Positions 26,858 to 35,979 of a DNA stretch of 64,000 bases are shown piece by piece. Positions within the stretch are counted from its first letter, which is position 1; each line of letters opens with the position of its first letter. Below the pieces are notes generated by a model. That model made no database searches. It had not been told where the DNA came from and worked only from the letters and a program-made list of their open reading frames with translations. The stretch is from Sphingosinicella microcystinivorans. Its GTDB lineage: Bacteria > Pseudomonadota > Alphaproteobacteria > Sphingomonadales > Sphingomonadaceae. The DNA lies in assembly GCF_027941835.1 (NCBI RefSeq), contig NZ_CP116005.1, positions 2,123,501-2,187,500 of the forward strand, given 5' to 3'. The position numbers and the translations under genes were made by a program.

Positions 26858-28027
26858 TTATCGCGCCGTCGCTTCGGCCCGTGCCGCCGTTCGTGATGCC
26901 CCCGCGCGCGTGCCGGCGCCGGACGCTTCGATATGTCGCCAGAGAAACGCGCCGGCCTCGGTCATTGCCTCGGCATTCTCCAGAAGGTCGTGTCCCCAAC
27001 CCTCGTGAATGATCGTTTGATGCAGGTGCGTTGAATGCGCGCGCTGGAAGGCCTCGCGCATACGCAGGGCATTGCCCGCGGCGACGCTCCGGTCCTCCCG
27101 GCCCTGGTGAATCCGGACCGGGGGCAGGCGTTCGCTGAAGTAGAGCGGAGAGCTGGCGACGAGACGCGCGCGCAATGCGCCGAGCGGCAGACGATCCCGG
27201 CCGTATACGAAGAAGCCGAGCTGCTGGTGCTCCCAACTGTGGGCCTGCCCGGAGACATAGGCCGCCCGCAGCGCGTCGGCCCACGCATCCGAGCGATTCA
27301 TTTCCCGGAAGAAATCCATCGGGCCCGCGAACGAAACGGCTGCCTTGAAGATGCGGCTTCGGCTTGCGGCGAGAAGGGCGACGGTGCCGCCGCGGCTCCA
27401 GCCGAAGACCGCGAGCCGGCTGAAATCCAGTTCGGGGACCACGTCTCGGACGGCGTGCACGAAAGCGACGGTGTCGGTGGCCGCACCGTCGAACGCATCC
27501 TGAGGGTCGCCTTCGGCCTCGATACGGAAGCCCGCCGCCTCCACGGCCGATCCGCGCAAGCAGGGGGCAAGGACCACGAAACGGGGAATGTAGCGCCCGA
27601 GTGCGCGGCGGCCGTAATCCTGCCATTCGGAAAGATTGCGCGTCGGGAAATCCCAGCGGACCCCCGGCAGGTCGACGACCCCCGCGAGGCTGCCGGGCGC
27701 CGCGCCGCGCGGGACGAGCGCCACGCCGCAGTGCACGAAACCATCGACGCGATGGCGAATGAAGCGGGCCTCGAACCCGTGGCCTGCAATGGGGAAGCGG
27801 CGCGTCGCCACGACCTCGACGCGGTCGGGGAAGACATTGCGCGCCGACAGCTCGCGCAGCACCTGCCCGACCTCGCGAGCGTCCGGGGCCTGCAACAAGC
27901 GGTGGAAATCGACCTCCTGCCCTTGTGCCGCCGCGGCCCCCGGGCTGAGGCTCGCCGCCAGCGCGGCCGCCGGCGCCAGAACGGCGGCGATGATCCTGCG
28001 GAAGCGACGCGGCAATTCCCCGGCCAT
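26858..28027 (-). CDS. Exported alpha/beta hydrolase
   Basis: 389-residue hydrolase with a signal peptide (RRFRR followed by a hydrophobic stretch ending AAAAQGQ). The nucleophile is S211 in VFGWSRGGTV, with likely acid D312 (GREDRSV) and H346 (GWGHDLL), as in dipeptidyl-peptidase/acylaminoacyl-peptidase-like hydrolases. Its ATG overlaps the stop codon of the amidohydrolase by one base (TGATG). Together they look like periplasmic enzymes that first cut the substrate imported by the LysR-controlled receptor. Ester, peptide or amide substrates cannot be told apart from the sequence. Confidence 0.85.
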   Translation of the reverse strand: MAGELPRRFRRIIAAVLAPAAALAASLSPGAAAAQGQEVDFHRLLQAPDAREVGQVLRELSARNVFPDRVEVVATRRFPIAGHGFEARFIRHRVDGFVHCGVALVPRGAAPGSLAGVVDLPGVRWDFPTRNLSEWQDYGRRALGRYIPRFVVLAPCLRGSAVEAAGFRIEAEGDPQDAFDGAATDTVAFVHAVRDVVPELDFSRLAVFGWSRGGTVALLAASRSRIFKAAVSFAGPMDFFREMNRSDAWADALRAAYVSGQAHSWEHQQLGFFVYGRDRLPLGALRARLVASSPLYFSERLPPVRIHQGREDRSVAAGNALRMREAFQRAHSTHLHQTIIHEGWGHDLLENAEAMTEAGAFLWRHIEASGAGTRAGASRTAARAEATAR

Positions 28028-29358
28028 CAGTCCTGCCTTACGACGCGCCCTCTCGCCATGACGAAGCGGACCCGGCGAAGCGCGGAAAGGTCGCGCAGCG
28101 GATCGCCATCCACCGCAATCAGGTCGGCTGCCATGCCGGTCGCGATCCTCCCCGTCTCGTTCGAAAGGCCAAGGACCTCCGCCGCGACCGTGGTGGCGGA
28201 GGCGAGTACCTCGCGCTCGGTCATGCCGCCGAGACGCGCCATCAGCTCCGCCTCACCGATCCCGCGGCCATGAGGAAAGACGCCCGAATCGCTTCCGAAC
28301 ACGATGCGGACGCCGGCGCGCCGCGCCGCGCCGAACATACGGCCCATGACAGCGGCGATTTCGGCGTTCCGTGCATCGACGTCGGGCGGATAGACCCCGG
28401 TTCCGACCGTTTCCCGCAGATAGTTGAGCGCGGAAAGCGTGGGCGAGAAGGTGATGCCCCGCTCGCGCATGAGGCGCGCCTCGTTCTCCTGCCCGAAGGT
28501 GCCGTGCTCGATCGTGTCGAAGCCGGCGCGGATCGCCGCGGCTGTACCTTCGGCGCCGCTCGCGTGCGCCGTGGCGCGCATGTTGAGGCTATGCGCGGTA
28601 TCGACGATCGCGCGCAGCTCCGCATCGGTGAATTGGGCGACCCGCCCGCCGACACGGGTCTGCCAGCCGCCGGTGGCCATGACCTTTATGGCGTCCGCGC
28701 CGTTGCGCGCGGCCAGCCTGACCCGTGCCGTGCATTCGTCGACGCCGGTGCAGGTCGTGCCCCGGTCGAGGGCATCCATCACGTCCGGGTTCATGCCGGT
28801 GAGCTGACCGTGCCCGCCGATAATCGAAAGCATGGCGGCCGAGACGACCCGGGGGGCCGGGTGCAGCCCCGCCGCCGCCGCATCCCGCACCGCCTGGCTC
28901 AGGAACTGGTCGGGGCCGAGGTCGCGGACCGTCGTGAAGCCGGTCTGCACGAGCGTATTCGCATTGTGCAGCGCCACGGCGACGCCGTACTGAGGCGTCT
29001 GATTGACCGCGCTCGCCCTGACGGTCGGGTCGCTGATCAGGTGAACGTGGGTGTCGATGAGGCCGGGCATCAGCGAATAGCGCGAAAGGTCGATCAGGCG
29101 CGCGCCCGGCGCCGGCGCGATCGCGCCATCGTGAATTGCGGCGATCCGGCCATTCTCGACAACGACGGTCGCCGGTCCCCGCGGCGGCGCAGCGGCATCC
29201 GTGATGAGCGCGCCGGCATGGATGAACACGGCCTCCGCGGCTGCGGCGGGCGATGCCGCGGCCATGATCGCGAGGAGTGCCCGGAACACGGACCGAAACC
29301 TGCGGCCCAATCCCGGCCCTTTCAAACCCGGTCCTTGCGTTCTCGTCTGCATCGTCAT
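28027..29358 (-). CDS. Exported metal-dependent amidohydrolase (imidazolonepropionase-like)
   Basis: 443-residue amidohydrolase-superfamily enzyme with a signal peptide (basic stretch RRFRSVFR, hydrophobic core, cleavage near AAAAEA). A full canonical ligand set is present: DTHVH (H104, H106), lysine in IKVMATGG, AHASG, IEHG, and aspartate in FGSDSG. Relatives hydrolyse dipeptides (Xaa-Pro/Arg-type prolidases) or cyclic amides. The start at 29358 follows AGGCAGGA; upstream in-frame starts would put 33 residues before the signal peptide. It lies 126 bases downstream of the dehydratase gene, same strand, so may belong to the LysR regulon. Confidence 0.87.
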   Translation of the reverse strand: MTMQTRTQGPGLKGPGLGRRFRSVFRALLAIMAAASPAAAAEAVFIHAGALITDAAAPPRGPATVVVENGRIAAIHDGAIAPAPGARLIDLSRYSLMPGLIDTHVHLISDPTVRASAVNQTPQYGVAVALHNANTLVQTGFTTVRDLGPDQFLSQAVRDAAAAGLHPAPRVVSAAMLSIIGGHGQLTGMNPDVMDALDRGTTCTGVDECTARVRLAARNGADAIKVMATGGWQTRVGGRVAQFTDAELRAIVDTAHSLNMRATAHASGAEGTAAAIRAGFDTIEHGTFGQENEARLMRERGITFSPTLSALNYLRETVGTGVYPPDVDARNAEIAAVMGRMFGAARRAGVRIVFGSDSGVFPHGRGIGEAELMARLGGMTEREVLASATTVAAEVLGLSNETGRIATGMAADLIAVDGDPLRDLSALRRVRFVMARGRVVRQD

Positions 29359-29484
29359 GGTTCCTGCCTCGCATGAAGATCGTGCCGCGCGGACGGGCGT
29401 CCGGCGACAATGGAGATATGCCGTCCATGCCCACAGGGCTGGAGGCGCGGACGGCATCGGAAGGAGGGGCCGGTCATCATGCCG

Positions 29485-30543
29485 CTACGCCGCCGTCGCG
29501 CCCGTCCGCAGGTAAGGGAGCAGGTCCGGCAGCATCGCCGTATCCAGATTCCCCCCGCTCGCGACGACCGCGACCTTTTTTCCCTGCATGGCCTCCCGCT
29601 CCTTCATCAGCGCGGCGAGCGCAGCCGCGCCCGCACATTCGACGAGATTGTGGGTCGTCTGCAAATAGGCTGCGACCGCGGCGAGAATCTCGTCGTCGGT
29701 GACGCGAACGATGCGCTCTGCCCGGTCCCGGATGAGGGCGACCGCACCCGGATCGGGGGTTCGGCACGCGAGTCCGTCCGCGATCGTTTCCGCGGCGGGT
29801 GTCGCCACCACGCGGCCGGCCTCGAACGACAACGCATAGGCGGGAGCGCCGTCGGCGACCACGCCGATCACCCGCGCCCGCGAATTGACGAGATCCCTCG
29901 CCAGCAATGTCGCCGAGATGCCGGACCCCATGCCGATCGGAACATAGATGACGTCAAGGTCGGGAACGGCGCGCAGGAGCTCAAGGGGATAGGTCGCGAC
30001 GCCGCGCAGCAACGGGGGCGTGAACGAGCGGACCATATGCAGGCCCTCGTCCTTTTCGAGGGCGAGGGCATAGTCCCTTGCCTGCTGGTAATCGTCGCCG
30101 TGTTCGATCAGCGTGGCGCCGTGCGCGCGCATCGCCGCATTCTTCTCGGGCCCGTTGCCGTGCGGAACAACGATATGGGCGGGCATGCCGTAAAGCGCGG
30201 CGGCGTATGCGACGCTCTGCCCATGATTGCCGCGCGTCGGCGCGACGACTCCGCGCGGCGCCAGTTTCTCCCGGGCAAGATGCGCCATGTAGGTGAGGCC
30301 GCCGCGCAGCTTGAAGCACCCGATCGGGCTGTGGTTCTCGTGCTTGACCCAGACCTCGCAACCGAGCCGGGAACTCAGGAGCGGCCAGCAGTACTGCGGC
30401 GTGGGCGGCGTATGCGCGTACACGATGCCTGCAGCGGCTTCGATGTCCTCCAAGGTGAGAATGTGCGGTCTCCCCAGACTGAGTTGCGACGGCGGGCGCC
30501 GCCCGGTGCGGCCCTGCTTCAGTCGCGCCTTGGCATTTGTCAA
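29485..30543 (-). CDS. Threonine/serine dehydratase family (EutB-like) PLP enzyme
   Basis: 352-residue fold-type II PLP enzyme. The PLP lysine is in SPIGCFKLRGG (K78 from the first possible start), followed by ATRGNHGQSVA and a glycine loop IGMGSGISA. Family members deaminate hydroxy amino acids; hydroxyectoine users have a similar enzyme, EutB. There is no ATG: the first in-frame start, TTG at 30543, lies inside the regulatory box, while TTG at 30453 has GGGGAGA upstream and begins right at the conserved LEDIEAA. The shorter form is likely the real one. It is divergent from the LysR gene. Confidence 0.84.
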   Translation of the reverse strand: MTNAKARLKQGRTGRRPPSQLSLGRPHILTLEDIEAAAGIVYAHTPPTPQYCWPLLSSRLGCEVWVKHENHSPIGCFKLRGGLTYMAHLAREKLAPRGVVAPTRGNHGQSVAYAAALYGMPAHIVVPHGNGPEKNAAMRAHGATLIEHGDDYQQARDYALALEKDEGLHMVRSFTPPLLRGVATYPLELLRAVPDLDVIYVPIGMGSGISATLLARDLVNSRARVIGVVADGAPAYALSFEAGRVVATPAAETIADGLACRTPDPGAVALIRDRAERIVRVTDDEILAAVAAYLQTTHNLVECAGAAALAALMKEREAMQGKKVAVVASGGNLDTAMLPDLLPYLRTGATAA

Positions 30544-30549
30544 ATTAAT
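30535..30549 (-). promoter_or_regulatory. LysR-regulon box, copy 1 (15/15)
   Basis: On the minus strand this reads ATTAATTTGACAAAT, containing the perfect inverted repeat ATTTG-A-CAAAT. It lies in the very short gap between the divergent dehydratase and LysR genes, where an autoregulatory site is expected. Identical to copy 2. Confidence 0.65.
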
Positions 30550-30556
30550 CTGCTAG

Positions 30557-31444
30557 ATGATTGCCATGAGCACGACTAATCTTACCATCGCCCAGATCAA
30601 GGCGCTCGTCGCGCTTGCGGATACCGGGAGCTTCACGCTGGCGTCCGAGCGCCTTTCCGTGACCCAGCCCGCCGTCAGCCACGCGATCAGGCAAACCGAA
30701 GAGATGCTGCAGCAGCCCCTCTTCGAACGGCAACGGGACAGGACCGTTCCCAACGCCGCCGGCCTTCTCGCGCTCGCGGAGGCGCGACTGGCGCTCGTGC
30801 ATCTGGAACGACTCGAATTTGCGGTGAAGGGCGAATCGGCGCTCCAGTCCGGTTCGCTGAAGCTCGGCTGCTTCGCGAGCGCCGTCCACTGGTTGCTGCC
30901 CTCCGCCATCGCCGAGTTTTCGCGGCGCTATCCGAAGATCTCGGTTCAGGTGGTGGAATCGGCCGACGACAGTTGTGTCGCGGCCATCTTCGACCGCAGG
31001 ATTGATCTCGGGATGGTCAACCTCCCGTGTCCGGAACTCTGGACGATGCCGATTTTCGACGACGATATCTGCATCGTGGCGAGTGGAGAACTCGAACCCG
31101 CAGGCGAACTGAGGTCTTTCGAATCCGTTCCCTTCATTCGCCCGAAGGGGGCGCTCGAGCCGCTGATTGATGCGGCGTTCGTTTCGGCGGGAATCAGGCC
31201 GGACGACCTGATCTCCGTGGCGGCCCATGGACCGGCGCTGACGCTTTCGCTGGTGCGCGCCTGCCAGGGATACACGCTGATGCCGCGTTCCGCACTGACG
31301 GCCCAGGACATGACGGAACTCCGTGCCGTCGCGCTGGAGCCGCGGGTCGTCAGGCATGTCGCGTTCGCGGCGCGATCCGAGCAGACCGTCTCTCCTGCCG
31401 CGAAAGCGTTTCTGGACGTTCTGTCGGAAGTCGCCCCGACGTAA
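30557..31444 (+). CDS. LysR-family transcriptional regulator of the adjacent catabolic regulon
   Basis: 295-residue LysR regulator. The N-terminal winged helix-turn-helix (IKALVALADTGSFTLASERLSVTQPAVSHAIRQTEE) and a substrate-binding domain from about residue 95 are clear. A second in-frame ATG at 30566 sits nearer the conserved domain; neither has a good ribosome-binding site, so the message may be leaderless. The gene starts 8-17 bases from box copy 1 and is divergent from the dehydratase, the classical LysR arrangement. It is inferred to control all four boxed units up to 45223, with a co-inducer that is a pathway intermediate. Confidence 0.9.
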   Translation: MIAMSTTNLTIAQIKALVALADTGSFTLASERLSVTQPAVSHAIRQTEEMLQQPLFERQRDRTVPNAAGLLALAEARLALVHLERLEFAVKGESALQSGSLKLGCFASAVHWLLPSAIAEFSRRYPKISVQVVESADDSCVAAIFDRRIDLGMVNLPCPELWTMPIFDDDICIVASGELEPAGELRSFESVPFIRPKGALEPLIDAAFVSAGIRPDDLISVAAHGPALTLSLVRACQGYTLMPRSALTAQDMTELRAVALEPRVVRHVAFAARSEQTVSPAAKAFLDVLSEVAPT

Positions 31445-31509
31445 AATATCCCCTCGACATCGGGAATCCTGGCCGGTCGTCATGCGCGGATGCAGGCGCT
31501 TTGCATGGA

Positions 31510-31560
31510 TTGAATAAAAATAAATAATTCTACCAATTCATCATATTAATTTGACAAATA
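31510..31560 (+). promoter_or_regulatory. Receptor promoter region with LysR-regulon box copy 2
   Basis: A 51-base AT-rich stretch in otherwise GC-rich DNA. It begins TTGAATA and ends with the box ATTAATTTGACAAAT at 31545-31559 (15/15). Aligned without gaps to 37062-37112 it is identical at 39 of 51 positions by eye. It lies upstream of the large TonB receptor, in a 374-base stretch without a confident gene. Confidence 0.65.
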
Positions 31561-31818
31561 TACCCCTTCAGCCATTTTTGACGGAACGGCGAGGGCTTGA
31601 GGGAGGCATGAGTTTCTGCCGCCGCGAGAGCGCCCCGCCGTCATGCGGCCGAAGGCATGTGGTTGCTGCAGCACCCTTCAGAAGCCGTGTTCACTATCCT
31701 TTTCGGAAGGCTCGGTCGTGCCGGCTGCCTCAGGTGCCGCGCGCTCCCGCTTCCCGGAGGAAAACAATGCGACGTTGAACCGACAATCCATCGTTCAAAT
31801 GTTTGGGGGAGCATTAAG
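31561..31818 (+). other. Long leader of the receptor gene with a three-codon mini-ORF
   Basis: About 260 bases between the regulatory box and the receptor start. At 31756-31760 a strong GGAGG site stands six bases before ATG CGA CGT TGA (31767-31778), a Met-Arg-Arg mini-ORF with ideal spacing, 40 bases before the receptor start. The same frame is open back to an ATG at 31608, giving a possible 56-residue Arg-rich ORF, but that start has poor spacing to GGGAGG. No terminator or known riboswitch was recognised. Confidence 0.4.
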
Positions 31819-34800
31819 ATGAAGACTCTGGAGTTGCTGAACACGATCTGCCTTCGGTCCCTTGCGATCGGATGTCTTTCAATCGGGGCGCCCGCCTATT
31901 CCCAGACGATGGCCGGCAGCCAGGGAGAGCCGGATTCGGGGATGCCCGCACAAGCCTCCGCGCCCGATCAGGATCTCATCATCGTCACCGGCTCGCGCCT
32001 CTCGCGGCCGAACAGCGAGGCCGACATTCCCATCTCGACGGTCAGTGTCGAAGAGGTGCTCGCCACGGGCAATCTGGCGGTCGGCGATACCCTCACCAAC
32101 CTGCCGGCATTCCGGCCTGCGGTGACGCAGGCGAGCTCGGGACGAAGCCAGGTCAATGCCGGCCTCAACCTGCTGGACCTGCGCGGGCTGGGCGTTCCGC
32201 GCACGCTGGTGCTGGTCAACGGACGCCGTCACGTCACGTCGCAGGCCGGAGGATTCGGCGTCGACATCAACACCATCCCATCCGAGCTGATCGAGCGCGT
32301 GGACATCGTGACCGGCGGCAATTCGGCGATCTACGGGTCCGACGCGGTCAGCGGCGTCGTGAACTTCGTCCTGAAAAGGAACTTTGAAGGCATCCGCGTG
32401 CGCGGCCAACTCGGCATATCCGACGAAAGCGATCGCGAGAGCCATTTCGTGAGTTTGACGGCGGGCCGCAATTTCGCCGACGGCCGCGGCAATATCGCCA
32501 TCAATCTCGAGCATTCGCGCCAGGCCGCTCTCTATTTCCGCGAACGCGACAACCAGACCGGCGCCTTTTCCGGCCGCGGCCTTTTCACGCCGACCGAAAA
32601 CACCGGACCCAACGTCAACCCCTCCGCGGGCGTGATCCGTCCCGGCGCGGAATCCCCGGCCGGGAACGGCATCCCCGACCGCGCTTTCCTCACCAACGTG
32701 CGCAACAACAATATTTCCGAAGGCGGGCTGTACACAGCGACGTGCCCGGTCGCGCCGGCCGTGGGTGAAACGAACGACCAGTTTCAGGCGCGGCGTGCCG
32801 CCGCCTGTTCAGGGACCCCCAATCCGGCCAGCTCGAATCCGCTGGCTCAACTCGGACAGACCTATGTTTTCCTCGAGGACGGCAGCCTCGTCCGCAATCC
32901 CTGTTTGCAGGACCTGAGGCAGTTCAACTCCTCCGTCTGCATCGGCGGTCTCGGCTCGACCTTGCGCCTCACCGGGATGCTAAGCCCGAAGGTGAAGCGG
33001 CAGAGCGCAAACCTTCTCGCCAGCTATGAATTCTCGCCGGCCTTCCGCACCTTCATGGAAGCCAAGTATGTCCGCATAGACGCGGTGCAGGAATCCCAGG
33101 CGACATTCTTCAACAACACCTTCAACATCGAGAATCCGTTTCTCACCGACGCTGCCCGTGCCGCGTTGCTGCCGACGCTGGCCCCCGGCCAGCAGACGTT
33201 CTCGGCGCTCAGGTACAATAACGACCTTGGCGTCATCGGCTCGAACCTCACCCGCGAGACGTTCCGTATCGTGGCGGGCATCGACGGCCGCTTCAATGAC
33301 GATTGGCGCTACGAAGTCGCCGTGAACTACGGCCGTCTCGAATCGTCGCTTGCCTCGACCGGGAACGTGCGCCTCGCGGAATATGCCCGGGCCATCGACG
33401 CGGTGAGGAACGATGCCGGGCAAATCGTCTGCCGCGTGAATGCCGACGCCAATCCGGCCAATGACGACCCGGCCTGCGTTCCGGCGAACCTGTTCGGCAG
33501 CGGACGTATCAGCCCGGCGGCGCTCGGCTACATAAGCCACACCTCGAACCGCAAGGAACGGGGTGAGCAGTTCAATGCGACCGCGTTCATTTCGGGCGAT
33601 TCGTCGGCGCTTTTCACGCTTCCCGGCGGTCCGGTCGGGTTCGTTCTCGGGGCGGAGTTCCGCCGCGAGGAAGCTTTCGCGACCTCGGACCCCTTCACGC
33701 GGCAGCCGGGCGCGACGTTCTTCAATTTCGGTGCGCCCTTCGCGCCGCCCGCCTACGAGGTGAAGGAACTGTTCGGAGAGCTGCGGGTGCCGCTTCTTGC
33801 CGATCAGCGTTTCTTCCACGAGCTTTCGCTGGGCGCGGCGGGCAGGCTGTCCGACTATAATCTGGGTTCGACCGGTACGGTGTTCGCGTTCAACGTGGGA
33901 GGCACGTGGGCACCGAGCCCTGACATCCGGTTCCGCGCCGGCTTTTCCCGATCGGTTCGCGCGCCGACGCTCAGCGATCTGTATACGCCCGCCAGCGACG
34001 TGAACGGCCCGCTCGGCCTTGCCGATCCCTGCGGCCAGCAGAACATCAACGACAATCCCAATCGCGTCCGCAATTGCGCCGCGGCCGGAGTTCCGCTGAC
34101 CCAGACGTTCGCCGTGAACGGGATCACCACGACCGAGCCGTTCTCCAACAGGGCGGTGTCCGCGATCCGGGGGCAGTCGCGCGGAAATATCGACCTTCGC
34201 GAGGAGCGTGGCAACAGCTTCACCGCCGGGGTTGTCCTCGAGCCGCGGGCCATTCCGGGGCTGGTCGTCAGCGCGGACTATTACCGGGTCAAGATCAGCG
34301 ACGCGATTGCATCGCTGAGCGTGCAGAACATCCTGAACCTCTGCTACGACTCCCCGGACGGCATCGACAATCAATACTGCCGGCTGATCTTCCGGAACGC
34401 CAACGGGACCTTCGCGGGACAGGGCAATGTCACCCATGCCGGTGCGCCCGTCACCCTGCCTGTGACGGGACCCTCGTTCATCGCTCAGCCGTTCAATTTC
34501 GCGCGGACGGAATCGTCCGGCATTGATGTGGACGTCAGCTATCGGACCACGATAGGCAGGAATATCCAGCTCGATCTGCGCACTCTGGTCAGCTACGTCA
34601 TCAATCGCAACAATTTCACGAACATCAATGACCCGAGCTTCTCCAACCGGCAAAAGAGCGAGCTCGGCGATCCCGCCTGGCAGGGGCAGTTCAGCGCAAG
34701 GCTGGATTTCGGAAACTGGGACTTCGGCTATCAGCTCCGCTATATCGGCCGTCAGACGCTCGCCGCCGAATACGAGATGCAGAATTCGCATCAGGGCCGT

Positions 34801-35037
34801 GCTCCGACGGACCCCGACGCCTACCCGAAGATCTGGTATCCGGCGGTATTCTACCACAACTTCCGGGTGAGCGCGGACGTGCACGAGCGTTTCAACATCT
34901 ATGCCGGCGTGGACAATGCGTTCGATCGCCTGCCGCCGTACAGGATCGTGACGGGCGACGGATCCAATCCGTCGGCGACCGCACCGTGGGACAGCATCGG
35001 CCGCTACTTCTACCTCGGCGTCACGACGACCTTCTGA
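31819..35037 (+). CDS. Large TonB-dependent outer-membrane receptor
   Basis: 1072-residue receptor, larger than the other four in the window. Signal peptide (cleavage near PAYSQT), TonB-box region DLIIVTGSRLSRPNSE, a plug with LDLRGLGVPRTLVLVNGRRHV and YGSDAVSGVVNFVLKR, and a long barrel ending in the aromatic residue of GVTTTF. This class of about 1000-residue receptors carries bulky substrates in sphingomonads and xanthomonads. GGGGGAGC precedes the ATG at 31819. A regulatory box lies 260 bases upstream, and a strong terminator follows. It is probably the entry point for the substrate of the LysR regulon. Confidence 0.94.
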   Translation: MKTLELLNTICLRSLAIGCLSIGAPAYSQTMAGSQGEPDSGMPAQASAPDQDLIIVTGSRLSRPNSEADIPISTVSVEEVLATGNLAVGDTLTNLPAFRPAVTQASSGRSQVNAGLNLLDLRGLGVPRTLVLVNGRRHVTSQAGGFGVDINTIPSELIERVDIVTGGNSAIYGSDAVSGVVNFVLKRNFEGIRVRGQLGISDESDRESHFVSLTAGRNFADGRGNIAINLEHSRQAALYFRERDNQTGAFSGRGLFTPTENTGPNVNPSAGVIRPGAESPAGNGIPDRAFLTNVRNNNISEGGLYTATCPVAPAVGETNDQFQARRAAACSGTPNPASSNPLAQLGQTYVFLEDGSLVRNPCLQDLRQFNSSVCIGGLGSTLRLTGMLSPKVKRQSANLLASYEFSPAFRTFMEAKYVRIDAVQESQATFFNNTFNIENPFLTDAARAALLPTLAPGQQTFSALRYNNDLGVIGSNLTRETFRIVAGIDGRFNDDWRYEVAVNYGRLESSLASTGNVRLAEYARAIDAVRNDAGQIVCRVNADANPANDDPACVPANLFGSGRISPAALGYISHTSNRKERGEQFNATAFISGDSSALFTLPGGPVGFVLGAEFRREEAFATSDPFTRQPGATFFNFGAPFAPPAYEVKELFGELRVPLLADQRFFHELSLGAAGRLSDYNLGSTGTVFAFNVGGTWAPSPDIRFRAGFSRSVRAPTLSDLYTPASDVNGPLGLADPCGQQNINDNPNRVRNCAAAGVPLTQTFAVNGITTTEPFSNRAVSAIRGQSRGNIDLREERGNSFTAGVVLEPRAIPGLVVSADYYRVKISDAIASLSVQNILNLCYDSPDGIDNQYCRLIFRNANGTFAGQGNVTHAGAPVTLPVTGPSFIAQPFNFARTESSGIDVDVSYRTTIGRNIQLDLRTLVSYVINRNNFTNINDPSFSNRQKSELGDPAWQGQFSARLDFGNWDFGYQLRYIGRQTLAAEYEMQNSHQGRAPTDPDAYPKIWYPAVFYHNFRVSADVHERFNIYAGVDNAFDRLPPYRIVTGDGSNPSATAPWDSIGRYFYLGVTTTF

Positions 35038-35063
35038 TCAGCAGAGGCGTCGTTCCTCAGCCG

Positions 35064-35098
35064 ACCACCCGCCATGCCCGGCATGGCGGGTGGTTTTT
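35064..35098 (+). terminator. Intrinsic terminator after the large TonB receptor
   Basis: Near-perfect hairpin, arms ACCACCCGCCATGCC (35064-35078) and GGCATGGCGGGTGGT (35080-35094), followed directly by TTTT. It lies 27 bases past the receptor stop, so the receptor is its own transcription unit. Confidence 0.9.
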
Positions 35099-35286
35099 CT
35101 TGATGCGGCTGAACATACTGCGGACAGCAATCGCTGAGCACCGGCATCTTCATTTTCATTGAGGGGGAATCGGCCGGCATCCGGAGGCGACATTGCAGAC
35201 GCGGGCAAGATCGTCACGGGCCTGCTGCCCAACGGGATAGGTATCGGGCAAGCTCCGGCTTGCTCCATGAATGCCCCGAGAGGGCG

Positions 35287-35979
35287 CTACGCGAGCGCCA
35301 TCCTGACCGCGGCCTCGGCGTGGATTCGGGTGGTGTCGAACAACGGGATATTCGTGTCCCCGGGTCCGAGAAGCAATCCGATCTCGGTGCAGCCGAGGAT
35401 GACGGCTTCTGCGCCGCGCGAGACGAGAGCCTGCACGATTTCCAGATAGGCGTCGCGTGATCCGGCTCTCACCTGTCCCTGACAGAGCTCGTCGTAGATG
35501 ATGCGATGGATCGTCTCGCGCGCCGCTTGCTCCGGTATGATGACGTCAATGCCGTGGCGGCGCCTCAGCCGTCCGGCATAGAAGTCCCGTTCCATCGTGA
35601 AGCGGGTGCCGAGCAGCCCGACCTTCGAAATCCCTGCGGCCCGGATGGCCTCGCCGGTCGCATCGGCGATGTGCAGCAGGGGACGCTTCATTCCGCCTGC
35701 CAAGGTATCGGCGACAAGGTGCATCGTATTGGTGCACAGCAGGATGAAATCCGCCCCGGCGCGTTCCAGGGCGTTGGCGCTCTCTAGCAGTATGGCGGCC
35801 GCCTCCTCCCACCGCTCCTCGTGCTGAAGGCGTTCCAGTTCCGCGAAATTGACCGAGCAGAGCAGCAGCTTCGCCGAGTTCAGGCCGCCAAGCCGGTCGC
35901 GAATGCCCTCGTTGATGATGCGATAGTAGAGCGCCGTGGATTCCCAGCTCATTCCGCCGATCAGACCGATCGTTCGCAT
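35287..35979 (-). CDS. Aspartate/glutamate racemase family protein (EutA-like context)
   Basis: 230-residue amino acid racemase of the YgeA/Asp-Glu racemase type. N-terminal TIGLIGGMSWEST, catalytic C82 (LLCTNTMHL) and C197 (LGCTEIGLL) are all present, so a full two-base racemase active site. The ATG overlaps the stop of the deacylase gene by one base (TGATG). It may invert a D-amino acid released by the deacylase. Asp/Glu racemase-like proteins are also named EutA in hydroxyectoine operons, which share the other two families seen here. It forms a two-gene minus-strand unit behind box copy 3. Confidence 0.9.
   Translation of the reverse strand: MRTIGLIGGMSWESTALYYRIINEGIRDRLGGLNSAKLLLCSVNFAELERLQHEERWEEAAAILLESANALERAGADFILLCTNTMHLVADTLAGGMKRPLLHIADATGEAIRAAGISKVGLLGTRFTMERDFYAGRLRRRHGIDVIIPEQAARETIHRIIYDELCQGQVRAGSRDAYLEIVQALVSRGAEAVILGCTEIGLLLGPGDTNIPLFDTTRIHAEAAVRMALA

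Noticed and set aside
31545-31580. TTGACA in the regulatory boxes as a plain sigma-70 minus-35 element
   Set aside because: No minus-10 hexamer is seen at 16-18 bases downstream in the copies checked (2, 3 and 4), and the conservation extends well beyond the hexamer.
31608-31778. 56-residue Arg-rich ORF upstream of the large receptor as a real gene
   Set aside because: The ribosome-binding site is too close to the ATG and no homology is recognised; only the three-codon end has a good site.
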